A stretch of DNA of 64,000 nucleotides. It comes from Gammaproteobacteria bacterium. GTDB taxonomy: Bacteria > Pseudomonadota > Gammaproteobacteria > Pseudomonadales > Azotimanducaceae. The translations under genes and the position numbers were made by a program. A model generated the notes under the pieces. It saw only the letters and a list, made by a program, of their open reading frames with translations. It did no database searches and was not told the DNA's origin. Shown here in pieces: positions 34,549 to 42,793 of this stretch (position 1 is its first letter; the number at the start of each line of letters is the position of its first letter). Location of the stretch: NCBI GenBank assembly GCA_026707735.1, contig JAPOWH010000002.1:1-64000 (forward strand). Reading direction: 5' to 3'.

Positions 34549-35703
34549 TTACTTTGGTTTGTGAAGAACTTGCCCGTTCCGTGTGATCACGCATGCTTTG
34601 ACAATATCGTTTTCGGGGTCAAGATTGATTGTGTTGGTGTCTTCGACACGAAACTCCCTTATGAAGTGAAGCAAGTTGGATGAATACATTTCGCTGGCGT
34701 GGGTTGCCACATGGGAGGGCAGATTACCAAAGCCGATTACGCGAACTCCGTCGACATCAACCACTTTGTTGAGAACGGATCCTTCGACGTTTCCTCCAGA
34801 CTCGACTGCCATGTCTACTACCACGCTGGTAGCCTCCATGGCTTTTACCATGTCCCGGGTCACAATGCGCGGAGCTGGTCTGCCAAACACTTGCGCTGTG
34901 GTGATTACAACATCTGATCTGGCTATGACTGCTGCCATGCCTCGCTGCTGCATTTCGATTTGCTCGGGAGAGAGCTCACGTGCGTAGCCTTGTTCGGTCT
35001 GCTCGGTTTCGCCGATATCGATATCGACGAATTTTGCGCCGAGCGATCGGACTTCCTCAGCGACCACCGGTCGCGTGTCGAAAGCTTCTATCCGAGCCCC
35101 AAGACGATGCGCCGTAGCTATTGCCTGCAGCCCCGCGACGCCTGCTCCTATTACGAAGACGCGCGCGGGCGAAAGAGTACCTGCGGGCGTCATCATCATG
35201 GGAAAGATGCGTGGTAGATGGTGGGCAGCAGTAACGGCGGCAGCGTAACCAGCAAGGCTTGCTTGCGACGAGAGGGCGTCCATTTTCTGAGCGCGTGTAG
35301 ACCTGGGAACCATTTCCAAGGAGACAGCCACTAGTCCTTGGCGTGCCATCGCCCCCACAAGCTCAGTTTCCTGAAATGGGTCCAGGAAGCTGATATGAAC
35401 AGCTCCCTCTTTCAAGTCGGCTATCGCTTCAGGGTCCGGGCGCCGAACATGCAACGCTATGTCTGCTCGATTCAGCAGCGTGGAGACATCACCTTCTAGA
35501 GTAGCTCCGGCATCGGCGTATGCCTGGTCCGAGAAGCCGGCGCCACTGCCAATTCCCGATTGAACGCTTACATCAAAACCGTCACTAACAAGCTCTTCGA
35601 CGCTATCGGGAACAAGAGCCGCACGAAGTTCGCCAATCGACGATTCTCGGGTGGCAACAACATGCATGCGGGAGCTGGATCGACCGTGGGGGAAAGTCGA
35701 CAT
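34549..35703 (-). CDS. pntAA: NAD(P) transhydrogenase subunit alpha part 1
   Basis: A 384-residue cytoplasmic subunit with the alanine dehydrogenase/PNT fold. The N-terminal catalytic part includes RESSIGELRAALVPDSVEEL and the NAD(H)-binding motif is GAGVAGLQAIATAHRLGARI, followed by Asp in EAFDTRP. It binds NADH and passes hydride to NADP+ on PntB. The start may be the ATG at 35703 or the later ATG near 35667 that begins MHVVATRE, which matches the usual N terminus better; neither has a strong ribosome site. First gene of the pnt operon. Confidence 0.95.
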   Translation of the reverse strand: MSTFPHGRSSSRMHVVATRESSIGELRAALVPDSVEELVSDGFDVSVQSGIGSGAGFSDQAYADAGATLEGDVSTLLNRADIALHVRRPDPEAIADLKEGAVHISFLDPFQETELVGAMARQGLVAVSLEMVPRSTRAQKMDALSSQASLAGYAAAVTAAHHLPRIFPMMMTPAGTLSPARVFVIGAGVAGLQAIATAHRLGARIEAFDTRPVVAEEVRSLGAKFVDIDIGETEQTEQGYARELSPEQIEMQQRGMAAVIARSDVVITTAQVFGRPAPRIVTRDMVKAMEATSVVVDMAVESGGNVEGSVLNKVVDVDGVRVIGFGNLPSHVATHASEMYSSNLLHFIREFRVEDTNTINLDPENDIVKACVITRNGQVLHKPK

Positions 35704-35910
35704 AAGTTAGCGAGTGACATATGGAAAGTCAAGTGTTTGAATCGAGCGAACAGGGCGGCGCGAACAGTGCTTGAAGAGCTCAGCCTCGCTTGTTAGAGCG
35801 GAATGCTCATCAGGAATGCACCTGACTTCATATTGCTTGCTCTTGTGAATTAGCTTCCCCTGCATGTGTTAGGGTGTGACTCTCGAAAATCCACAAGTTC
35901 GTAGAACCTG

Positions 35911-36558
35911 ATGATACGTCTGGCTAGGATATTGGGCTCTCCGCGTCAAGTCTTCGACGGTATGCGAGACAAAGCCACTTTTGCTTTGCCGTTGTGGTCG
36001 ATCCTCATCGTCTCATTTGTCTGCCTGTTGTTCATATTCATCAATTACGACGATGTGACAAGTGGAGTTCCCCAGCGCGATGGCACTGTTGCTCACAAGA
36101 TAGATATTGACCTTGTACTTTTTATGGGGACTGGCGCAGTAGTCGTGTGGGTTTGGAATGTTATCTCGACACTCTGCATCTTGCTGGTTTGGGCGAGCTA
36201 CTACTGGGTCGCAGGGAAGGTGCTGAAGCTAGACACAGGTTGGGGAAAATGGTGGGGGTTTACGTGCTGGACGGCAGTTCCGGCGATCTTGGGTTCTATC
36301 GCCGAAGTCTTGTACTTCAACCTCGCGGGCAGAGACCCGTACGTCTCGTTTGCACTGTTTCCATGGTTCGCCTGGGGCGGCGGACCGAGTCTTGGCCTCT
36401 ACTGGATTCCAATCTCATTCATTTGGATGCTCTTCATAGCTGTTAACGGTGTCATGAGTTGGACTGACAAGAACTTGTGGATTAGCTTGGCAATCGTATT
36501 GCCTATAGTTGTGCTATTCGCATTGCAACAAATCGCAGTGGTGGCCTTTATATACTAG
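35911..36558 (+). CDS. Yip1-like integral membrane protein
   Basis: A 215-residue protein with five predicted helices after an N-terminal amphipathic stretch (RLARILGSPRQVFDGMRDKA). The P-R-x-x-F and WxxxxxxVP patterns (TCWTAVPAILGSI) resemble Yip1-domain membrane proteins of bacteria, whose function is not known. It is divergent from pntAA, with about 205 bases between them. Downstream is a gene-free stretch of 450 bases. The family assignment is tentative. Confidence 0.65.
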   Translation: MIRLARILGSPRQVFDGMRDKATFALPLWSILIVSFVCLLFIFINYDDVTSGVPQRDGTVAHKIDIDLVLFMGTGAVVVWVWNVISTLCILLVWASYYWVAGKVLKLDTGWGKWWGFTCWTAVPAILGSIAEVLYFNLAGRDPYVSFALFPWFAWGGGPSLGLYWIPISFIWMLFIAVNGVMSWTDKNLWISLAIVLPIVVLFALQQIAVVAFIY

Positions 36559-37005
36559 TGGGTTTTCCCATCCTACTGGGCCGAGCTATTGGCTCTCCTA
36601 TCTCTCCGTCTAGCTAAGGGAGATCTTTGAGCTTCAAACAAACTGTAAGTCAATTGAGGATTGGGCGGGAAATCCATTGCAATTGGGTTCTAGAGGCACG
36701 GCCCAATAGTGCATTAGCTTTCCTGAAACACCGCCATCCAAACGATTGAATTCAAGACTTGCATACGATGCGTCGCCCCCGTTCGACCAGTATTAGCTTG
36801 CTTTCCTGATTTTTGTTTATTTACGGTGATGATCGTCAAATCGTACTACTACTACTACTACATTGATTGTCAGTCCAGATTTTCTACGCTTGTTGTCTGT
36901 GCTAAGTCGTGGCTAAGTCTCGATTGCATAGCGATCCGAAGAGGTCACACGTAGTAATAGAAGCGCTACGAGACGCAATTCCCCGGCATGAGCTGAGCGT
37001 TTTCT
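36559..37005. other. Gene-free stretch with a (TAC)6 microsatellite
   Basis: No frame in these 447 bases has coding character. The only notable element is six tandem TAC triplets at about 36844-36861. The two flanking genes converge here, so it may hold terminators, but I see no strong hairpin with a U-tract. Confidence 0.6.
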
Positions 37006-37611
37006 TCAATGAATATTGGACGACATCTGCTCGATTAGTTTCCTTGCTTCGCGCAAGGTTGCACACATTACCAAGTACACCAATGGCGTCGCTAACGGTA
37101 TGGCAATCAAACCACGGCACCTCATCGCCAGCAGTGTCAAGTCAAAACTCCACAAGTTGCGAAGTGTTTCACAAAATAGCCATAGCACTGCGGTGCCGCA
37201 GGCGACCACAACAGTGGTTGCAAACGGTCCGCCATACCACCGCCTAAACTCCCTTTGTTGTGCAGAAACGAAATTCTGGAGGGTATTCCTTCGGCTCCTG
37301 TAGCGGACGTAAAGCTTGCTAATTGGAACCGTGCACGCGACTGTGATGAGGCAAGCGGTCATCAACAGAAGTCCATTTGGCATGGTACCGAAAAGAATCT
37401 CGGCCCAACCATTCAGCAAGGAGTCAAATCCAACGGCAGCGAATACGAAAATAGAGGTTGCAATGCCGACACCAAACAACAAGCACCTAGCGAATCCTTC
37501 GGCTTCACTGACGAAAGAATTGGTCCATTCCCTTTTGGCTTCCGAAATGCCGGCCAGGGTGGACTTCGGCGCTTGATAGGGATTGTCGATTTTCTCGTGT
37601 CGCGCGTTCAA
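37006..37611 (-). CDS. Membrane protein with N-terminal NPYQAP motif, unknown function
   Basis: A 201-residue protein beginning at a TTG (no ATG precedes the conserved start). It opens with DNPYQAPKSTLAG, a cytoplasmic tail motif that recurs at the N terminus of otherwise unrelated small bacterial membrane proteins. Four hydrophobic segments follow (about residues 40-62, 75-97, 127-148 and 165-186). I recognise no transport or enzyme motif. It stands alone between two gene-poor gaps. Confidence 0.6.
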   Translation of the reverse strand: MNARHEKIDNPYQAPKSTLAGISEAKREWTNSFVSEAEGFARCLLFGVGIATSIFVFAAVGFDSLLNGWAEILFGTMPNGLLLMTACLITVACTVPISKLYVRYRSRRNTLQNFVSAQQREFRRWYGGPFATTVVVACGTAVLWLFCETLRNLWSFDLTLLAMRCRGLIAIPLATPLVYLVMCATLREARKLIEQMSSNIH

Positions 37612-37986
37612 CTCTTAACACTTATTGATTGAACAATTGCGTACCGGACTCTCCCATAGTCCCAAATGCCAAATTGGACTTGTGGGATTGAGCTCTGTGT
37701 TTGTTCATTCTAATCCGTTGTATGTACCGCTGGCTCTCACACGGTCAATGCCTAGTTACCCCTTCCAAGGAATCTTGTAAGCGTCGTCTTGGGGACCTGC
37801 AACCATTAGGCCGGCTGCTGCGATTTGATAAGCACACCACTATCGACATTGGAACCAAAAAGTGGGTACTCGGCACGTTTTTTACATAGAATTGCCTGTG
37901 TACAGGAAACGGTGTCCGACAGACGTATTCTGTCGCCACTACGTACACATGAAGCAAATCTTTCAATCGCTTGAGGTAAGCCAGCA
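37612..37986. promoter_or_regulatory. Intergenic region with two short palindromes
   Basis: No gene is supported in these 375 bases. Near its end lie CCTGTGTACAGG (about 37895-37906) and CGACAG-N7-CTGTCG (about 37917-37935), 50-90 bases ahead of the AT-rich membrane protein gene. They could be operator sites or small hairpins in its leader; the spacing does not match a LexA box. Confidence 0.35.
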
Positions 37987-38508
37987 ATGAGTATGTCCGA
38001 TTCAACGTCAACATTGGAAGAGAAACTGAGGTTTGGTGTAGCAGGTCCAATCATCCTATATGGCCTATTTTTCGCGGGACTTTTAAGTGCGATTCTCCCT
38101 ATAATTGGAGTAGTCCTTGCATATTTTCTACGAAAAGATGCACAAGGATATTTGCATTCTCATTTTAGTTTTTTGATTCGAACCTTCTGGATTGCCTTTG
38201 CAATTTATATAGGTTTCTTTGTAGTTTCTTCGGTTCTGTTACTTTCAGTATTCAATGATATTACTAGTTTTTCGTCATCAGATTCATCGTTGACTTCAAT
38301 CAATTTAGACATATTTGGCACGGGTTTTAATCTTTTGAATGAAAGTGGGATTGGGTTTTCAGGAAATCTCATTGCTTTAATTGTAATAGTAGTTTTGTTT
38401 ACTTTTGCATTCTTTGCTTGGTATTTGATTCGACTTGCAAGGGGAGTTCGGGCTCTATATTTGGGCCGAGATGCGCCCGGAGTTAATCCGTATCCACGCG
38501 AGCCTTGA
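37987..38508 (+). CDS. AT-rich DUF4870/TfpZ-like membrane protein
   Basis: A 173-residue protein with four helices. The first helix pair, the LAYFLRKDAQGYLHSHFSFLIRT loop (given here as YFLRKDAQGYLHSHFSFL) and the C-terminal RLARGVRALYLGRDAPG resemble the DUF4870 group of small membrane proteins related to type IV pilus accessory TfpZ. Its serine- and phenylalanine-rich centre and its codons are markedly richer in A and T than those of all neighbours, which suggests later acquisition. Function unknown. Confidence 0.7.
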   Translation: MSMSDSTSTLEEKLRFGVAGPIILYGLFFAGLLSAILPIIGVVLAYFLRKDAQGYLHSHFSFLIRTFWIAFAIYIGFFVVSSVLLLSVFNDITSFSSSDSSLTSINLDIFGTGFNLLNESGIGFSGNLIALIVIVVLFTFAFFAWYLIRLARGVRALYLGRDAPGVNPYPREP

Positions 38509-38856
38509 TATTGCCCAACCAATAGAGCGCGGATGTAGATCAAGGTCTACTAAGCATTACTTTGGCTCAACTTACCAGGGCACGCTGCGAATCTGGATAT
38601 GCTCGTCGCACGACTCCCAGAGAAGTGCGACGCGAAATCCAAGGTGTCGCTGATTGTGTCCGTGACCCTCCCTCCTCCCACTTGCCTGTCCGAGGAATAA
38701 GAGGGCAGGGCCAGGCACATAGCCGCAAAACGGGTTGTATTTCGAGGTGACCGCTGGCAGTTTCTCACCTCTCAAGAACAGCCAAATGTCTAATACGGAA
38801 ACCGAGTTGCAGACGAAATTAGTCCAAGGCGATAGGCAAGGCGCAAGTCTATACGC
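38509..38856. other. Gene-free stretch before the paralogous helical-repeat genes
   Basis: These 348 bases hold no frame with coding character on either strand. The upstream gene ends at 38508 and the next begins at 38857. I see no strong promoter, hairpin or repeat, although a promoter for the two-gene paralogue unit should lie here. Confidence 0.5.
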
Positions 38857-40671
38857 ATGAGAGTTCTCTCCCAAATCTTCCAGGCAAAAGCCCGATTTGC
38901 AATTGGGCTAATTCTGGGCGTGTGCGTTAGTGTGCTCGTGTGCTGGGCACTTGGATCTCACTTTGAGCTTGGAGAGTCACCCACGATTTCGGAAGCCCAG
39001 GGAGGGTCAGCTTCACCAGAAGTAAACCGTTCTGAGGTGGCTAAATCAGCTGTCAATTTCACACTCCAGGAAGTTGCTCAGATCAGCAGCCCCGCGGAAC
39101 GCAAGAAACAGCTGTCTTTTCTTCTCGACGCGCTAACTGCAAACCAGATTGATGCGCTGATCACCGAGTCGACCGAGCTTCTTGAGGGCCGCAAGCTCCA
39201 GTCAGCCCTCAATTCAATGTTTGCGAAACTGACCCGAGCGGATCCAAATCGAGCGTTAGAGAGAGTCTGGCGATTGGATAGCTCACTCTGGACTGACTTG
39301 GTTGCAACCGTGTTTGGCGAGTGGTCAACGATTGAAATGGATAGCGCTTTTAACGCCGCGAGTGAGTTGAAAGGACTGCTTCGAGAGACCGCCATGATGT
39401 CGATCGTTTCTAACAGAGCAGGTTCGTCCGAAGGTGAACTCTTGGCGTTGGCCAAAGATTATGGAATCGAACCGATGACTCAGCAAGTTCTGAGCGAAGC
39501 ACGGGCTCGACTGCTCATGGACCAGCCTTCCGAGGCGTTTCAAACGGTGCTTTCTGATTCAGTAGAAGATAACGAACAACTGGATCTGCTCCTTGAAATC
39601 GCGGATGTTTGGGTTAGGCTGGAAGGAGCTAACGCTTTCGTCCCAATTCTTCAAGCAATGGATGCCATCTACGATGAATGGAGAGGACTGGGGTCGTTAC
39701 GCCTTGTAGTACAGCGAGCCGCGGAGTTCGATCCCAAGGCAGCATGGGATAGATTGCTTTCGCTTTCTTCCGATGCGCAAATGCGCTATTACGATTCCGT
39801 TCTCGTAGCTTGGGTCAAGGTAGATCCAATGGAAGCCCTCGATGCCAACTTCCAATTTGCCCATCGAAATCCCATGGTGCACCAAGGTGCGGTTCTGAGA
39901 AGCTGGGCAAGAATTGCGCCGTACGACGTATTGGATCACGTGGCGTCATTTCCGCAAGAGGACCAAGCAGACGCAATTGGTTTTGCCATTGGTCAACTTG
40001 CTCGATACGTCTCTGTGGAAGTAGCTCGAGAGCATTTGGACGCTATGAAGGCGAATGGGCACGACATCAAACGGGGAGTAGACGCCCTTATTCGTGTTTG
40101 GATGTTTATTGACACAGAGTCGGCAGCAGAGTGGCTGGTCAGGAATTCCGATGCAAGCTCCTATTCGCTTAGCTACCAATTGAGAGACGTTATTGAGCGA
40201 ATGACTCTTGAGGACCCGTCAAAGGCGATGGAATTCGCACTTTCTCAACCAATTGATGAATCTGAGGATGGCTCGGGATTAGAGGACAGTGTCATAGCCG
40301 CATTGGCTGCTAATGGGCGGTTTGATGAAGCACTTGTGCTCTTGCACAAGGTGCGAGAGCCGAGACTTGCCGATGCAGTATGGAGCGTGGGTAGAAATTT
40401 CATCGAATTTGATCGACCAAGTGAGGCGGTCCGAATGGCTCTAAGACTGCCAGAAGATGCCAGGGAAAACTATTTTGAAGGAATCGTTGCCGGCTGGTTT
40501 AACTCAAACCCAGTTCAACTAGTCGAGTGGTTGGAACGTATCCCTGGTAAGAAAGAGCAAGCAGCGGTGGCACGATCCATCTTGAGACAGCAGCAATTTG
40601 GCGGGGATCTGACCAAAGAGCAAATCGACAAAGTGGAAGCACATTTGAAGTCCATTGAGGAAGATGCATAG
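38857..40671 (+). CDS. Membrane-anchored helical-repeat protein, paralogue 1
   Basis: A 604-residue protein of unknown function. One helix at residues about 13-33 follows a basic tail, so the rest should be periplasmic. From about residue 100 on it consists of alpha-helical repeats of roughly 35-45 residues with recurring patterns such as DP-x-x-A, a central Trp and a following proline (for example RSWARIAPYDVLDHVASFP and KAMEFALSQP). This resembles TPR- or HEAT-like scaffolds. It is clearly homologous along its length to the next gene, which begins 58 bases downstream. No catalytic motif is visible; a protein-binding scaffold at the inner membrane is an inference. Confidence 0.75.
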   Translation: MRVLSQIFQAKARFAIGLILGVCVSVLVCWALGSHFELGESPTISEAQGGSASPEVNRSEVAKSAVNFTLQEVAQISSPAERKKQLSFLLDALTANQIDALITESTELLEGRKLQSALNSMFAKLTRADPNRALERVWRLDSSLWTDLVATVFGEWSTIEMDSAFNAASELKGLLRETAMMSIVSNRAGSSEGELLALAKDYGIEPMTQQVLSEARARLLMDQPSEAFQTVLSDSVEDNEQLDLLLEIADVWVRLEGANAFVPILQAMDAIYDEWRGLGSLRLVVQRAAEFDPKAAWDRLLSLSSDAQMRYYDSVLVAWVKVDPMEALDANFQFAHRNPMVHQGAVLRSWARIAPYDVLDHVASFPQEDQADAIGFAIGQLARYVSVEVAREHLDAMKANGHDIKRGVDALIRVWMFIDTESAAEWLVRNSDASSYSLSYQLRDVIERMTLEDPSKAMEFALSQPIDESEDGSGLEDSVIAALAANGRFDEALVLLHKVREPRLADAVWSVGRNFIEFDRPSEAVRMALRLPEDARENYFEGIVAGWFNSNPVQLVEWLERIPGKKEQAAVARSILRQQQFGGDLTKEQIDKVEAHLKSIEEDA

Positions 40672-40729
40672 ATTCCGTGCACTTTGCAGTCAAGTCTCTC
40701 GTGAAGGTCCCAACTCGGGAATGGGTTGA

Positions 40730-42565
40730 ATGGAAGGAGTAAGAAATAACTCCAGGAGACGTAAAAGCTCCTTTGTTCCAATGCTTCTTGGCTTTTTGAT
40801 TGGCATTTGCATTGGGTCTCTGGCTTATTCTTCAATGTCGGCAGTGCTTAACGAGCGGCGAGAGGGGGGAGTAGCCGCGCCGAAAAATGGAAATTCCGAC
40901 CAAAGTCTCTATGGCAGCCAGCTAGGCACGACTGAGTTGCAAGACTTGCATGCTTTGTACGACGTAAACAGTAAGTCGCAGCTAGTTGCGGCGTTATACG
41001 CTGAAATCGATGGCACCAGCAGAGACAAACTCATCGGACTTATTGAGCAGTCTGTCAATTTGGGACACAGCGCGTTAGCGTTTGAAACTCAAGAAATTTT
41101 GTTGGCGGAACTCGCACGGTCCGAACCTGAACTGGCACTCGAAAAAACGTGGACATTTGCTGCCTCGAGATGGTCGGAGTTGATCAGTGTTGTCTTTGAT
41201 GAGTGGGCTGTGAGGAGTCCGCGAAACGCACTAGCCCATGCTAGCGATTTGATCGGTGCTCTACATGAATCAGCCATGCACGCAATTCTTGACGAGATGG
41301 AGGAAATTTCGGGGGAGCAGCTTGCCGACGTAGGGCAAGCAGGTGGAATTAAGGCAATAGTTGAGCAGCGAATTGCCGAGGACAAGGCGATGGAGTTGAT
41401 GGCTTCTCCCTCGCAGGCATGGGACCAAGTTGTTCACGACGATATAAGTGACGATATCCAAGAAGAATTGCTTTTCAAGATTGCTGACAGGTGGCTGAAG
41501 CAAGGAGATTTGGAATTACTAGATCGTGTCTACCATGACAGCCCACTGGATCGATTTTCGGCAAGCTATCCGTTGCAAAAACGGATTGAAGCTCTAGTCT
41601 TGGAACTTGACCCTCAGGGAGCTTGGGAGTTTGTCCTCTCGATGCCAATAGAAAAACAAAGAGATGCAGCTGCTAGCTTGCTTGGGACTATTGCTAGAGA
41701 CGATCCGGAAGGGGCTTTTGCATCCACGTTTCAACTGCCAACGAGTTTTAATCGAAGAATGGCTCAATGGGCTGTTCTCCACGAATGGGCGGAGCAAAGC
41801 CCTCAGGAGTTGCTAGACAAGGTCCTGGATTTTCCACAGGAAATGCGGCAAGACATAGTCATGCGCGCTCTGGGTCCAATCGCGCGGGAATCTCCAGAGC
41901 AGGCAGCTGAGCAGCTGAAGCTCATGGAATTGGTGTTAGGGGACGTTGACGAGCAGGCTGCGTTTACAGTTGTCCTTGAGTGGGTTGAAATTGATCCAAT
42001 TGCAGCCAGCAAGTGGGCAAAGGAGTCCTATGATGCCGAGAGCCGTGTTCGAGCGCGCCTGATGCAACGGGTCGTGTACGCGTTGGCAAAGACTGACTAC
42101 GAAGAAGCGCTGAACGTCGCACTAGCCGAAAAGCCACACTCCTGGAATTTCGGAAGTGGTCTAGAGATTTACGTAGTTGAATCGCTGGTGGATCAGGGAG
42201 AAATTGGCCGAGCCATTGAGATGCTGGACCGGATTCGGGATTCCTCGCTTCGAACATCGTTGTACCACGTGGGAACAGCCTTAATCGAGTCACGCAGATC
42301 GAAGGAAGCAGTTGAACTTGCCAATCGACTTCCAGAAAAGAATCAAGTCGGTTACCTTCAGGGGCTTGTGTATACATGGTTGACAAGCAATCCTGTGGAC
42401 TTGGTGGAAAAGATGCCAACTTTGCCTACAGAACGTGCAAGATCGGAGGCAGCGAAGAGAGCGCTGTCGATGAAAGACAGTTCGTTTGTCACTCTCACGG
42501 ATGCACAGGTTGCAGAGTTGCAAGGCTACGTAATTGAAGAAGACTCGTCTGGAGAAACCAACTGA
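40730..42565 (+). CDS. Membrane-anchored helical-repeat protein, paralogue 2
   Basis: A 611-residue paralogue of the preceding protein. A basic N terminus (NNSRRRKSS) is followed by one helix at about residues 16-37 and a periplasmic helical-repeat region. Shared landmarks include the N-terminal RSEPELALEKTW versus RADPNRALERVW, the mid-protein DFPQEMRQD versus SFPQEDQAD, and a common C-terminal pattern (ANRLPEKNQVGYLQGLV versus ALRLPEDARENYFEGIV). The pair arose by tandem duplication followed by strong divergence. Together they could form a heteromeric scaffold. Function unknown. Confidence 0.75.
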   Translation: MEGVRNNSRRRKSSFVPMLLGFLIGICIGSLAYSSMSAVLNERREGGVAAPKNGNSDQSLYGSQLGTTELQDLHALYDVNSKSQLVAALYAEIDGTSRDKLIGLIEQSVNLGHSALAFETQEILLAELARSEPELALEKTWTFAASRWSELISVVFDEWAVRSPRNALAHASDLIGALHESAMHAILDEMEEISGEQLADVGQAGGIKAIVEQRIAEDKAMELMASPSQAWDQVVHDDISDDIQEELLFKIADRWLKQGDLELLDRVYHDSPLDRFSASYPLQKRIEALVLELDPQGAWEFVLSMPIEKQRDAAASLLGTIARDDPEGAFASTFQLPTSFNRRMAQWAVLHEWAEQSPQELLDKVLDFPQEMRQDIVMRALGPIARESPEQAAEQLKLMELVLGDVDEQAAFTVVLEWVEIDPIAASKWAKESYDAESRVRARLMQRVVYALAKTDYEEALNVALAEKPHSWNFGSGLEIYVVESLVDQGEIGRAIEMLDRIRDSSLRTSLYHVGTALIESRRSKEAVELANRLPEKNQVGYLQGLVYTWLTSNPVDLVEKMPTLPTERARSEAAKRALSMKDSSFVTLTDAQVAELQGYVIEEDSSGETN

Positions 42566-42793
42566 GCTACATTCAGGGGCTCTTGTACCGAATCGATTCA
42601 ATATCTAGCAACACTTCTGTGAGTTACCTAGGTCACCGTCCAAATTGCTAATCGCAAACGTTCATGCAATCCATGGAACGCAGTAGGCCACTGATGCAAA
42701 CTAGCTTTTCGGCTTCTGAGAGAGCTTCTAGCGGTAGGATTGGTATGGTGGGTGGATTCCCCAAACAGTCCGGGCTTTTCTCGACCCCGCTTG

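Noticed and set aside
34238-35703. Frameshifted pntA gene
   Set aside because: The two parts have their own starts and a 17-base gap and correspond exactly to the native PntAA and PntAB subunits of many bacteria.
36844-36861. Short direct repeats as a CRISPR array
   Set aside because: It is a simple (TAC)6 run with no spacers and no cas genes in the window.
37895-37935. LexA boxes upstream of the AT-rich gene
   Set aside because: CCTGTGTACAGG and CGACAG-N7-CTGTCG do not match the CTGT-N8-ACAG spacing.
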